Part shown: in pieces, positions 63,998 to 64,000 of the stretch
Layout of the letters: each line of letters begins with the position of its first letter
How positions within the stretch are numbered: the stretch's first letter is position 1
Assembly: GCF_002093625.1 (NCBI RefSeq)
Contig: NZ_MRWD01000009.1
Location: 40,972 to 104,971, forward strand
Direction: 5' to 3'
Length of the DNA: 64,000 nucleotides
From: Rouxiella silvae
GTDB taxonomy: Bacteria; Pseudomonadota; Gammaproteobacteria; Enterobacterales; Enterobacteriaceae
Translations under genes and position numbers: made by a program
Notes under the pieces: generated by a model
The model's input: only the letters and a program-made list of their open reading frames with translations
What the model was told of the DNA's origin: nothing
Databases searched by the model: none

Positions 63998-64000
63998 AAT

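Noticed and set aside
1..64000. Insertion sequences, prophage genes, CRISPR arrays
   Set aside because: No transposase, integrase, phage structural gene or regularly spaced short repeat was found on either strand.

Overview
The window is chromosomal DNA of an Enterobacterales bacterium. The gene order gpt, pepD, dinB, dpaA, yafJ, gmhA, fadE and, further on, tRNA-Asp, dnaQ, rnhA, yafS, gloB, mltD, yafD, yafC, dkgB, tRNA-Asp, 5S rRNA is the E. coli-type backbone. It also carries accessory loci (methionine salvage, hpx purine catabolism, aryl polyene). Moderate GC, ERIC repeats and this combination suggest a Yersiniaceae-like genus (Rahnella, Rouxiella, Ewingella or Serratia type); the genus is inference.

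Layout. 1-9.8 kb: backbone metabolism and repair, with a LexA box at dinB, a FadR site at fadE, a triple tandem ERIC array after pepD, and an untracked 39-codon membrane-protein gene after fadE. 10-16.5 kb: a full methionine salvage locus (mtnK, mtnA, mtnDCB, mtnE-type aminotransferase, omega-amidase yafV) with two MetJ-type operators at its divergent promoters. 16.6-17.9 kb: an unusual protein with a PyrG-like amidotransferase domain that lacks the catalytic residues. 18-29.5 kb and 34.8-38.9 kb: the two halves of an hpx purine/allantoin catabolism locus (uraH, uraD, hpxK, hpxJ, an amino-acid-type ABC transporter, hpxU, hpxWXYZ; then puuE, hpxA, hpxS, hpxB). They are separated by a cellobiose-type PTS operon with its own RpiR-type regulator and CRP site (29.6-34.7 kb). 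39-48.6 kb: tRNA-Asp and the dnaQ-dkgB backbone, including a CRP-linked sugar transporter gene. 48.7-63.0 kb: a complete 17-gene aryl polyene pigment cluster (apeC to apeR plus a phosphopantetheinyl transferase), all on the minus strand with nearly all genes overlapping. It sits exactly between dkgB and the tRNA-Asp/5S end of an rRNA operon. 63.5-64 kb: terminator, second tRNA-Asp, 5S rRNA.

How the parts work together. The mtn genes recycle methylthioribose to methionine; the aminotransferase probably uses glutamine and YafV removes the resulting ketoglutaramate. The hpx genes take 5-hydroxyisourate through allantoin, allantoate and ureidoglycine to oxalurate/oxamate and release nitrogen. HpxB and possibly the ABC system import substrates; HpxS and HpxU are the likely local regulators. 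The ape genes form a type II polyketide synthase that makes an aryl-capped conjugated polyene, attaches it to a lipid and exports it to the outer membrane. No insertion sequence, prophage or CRISPR array was seen.
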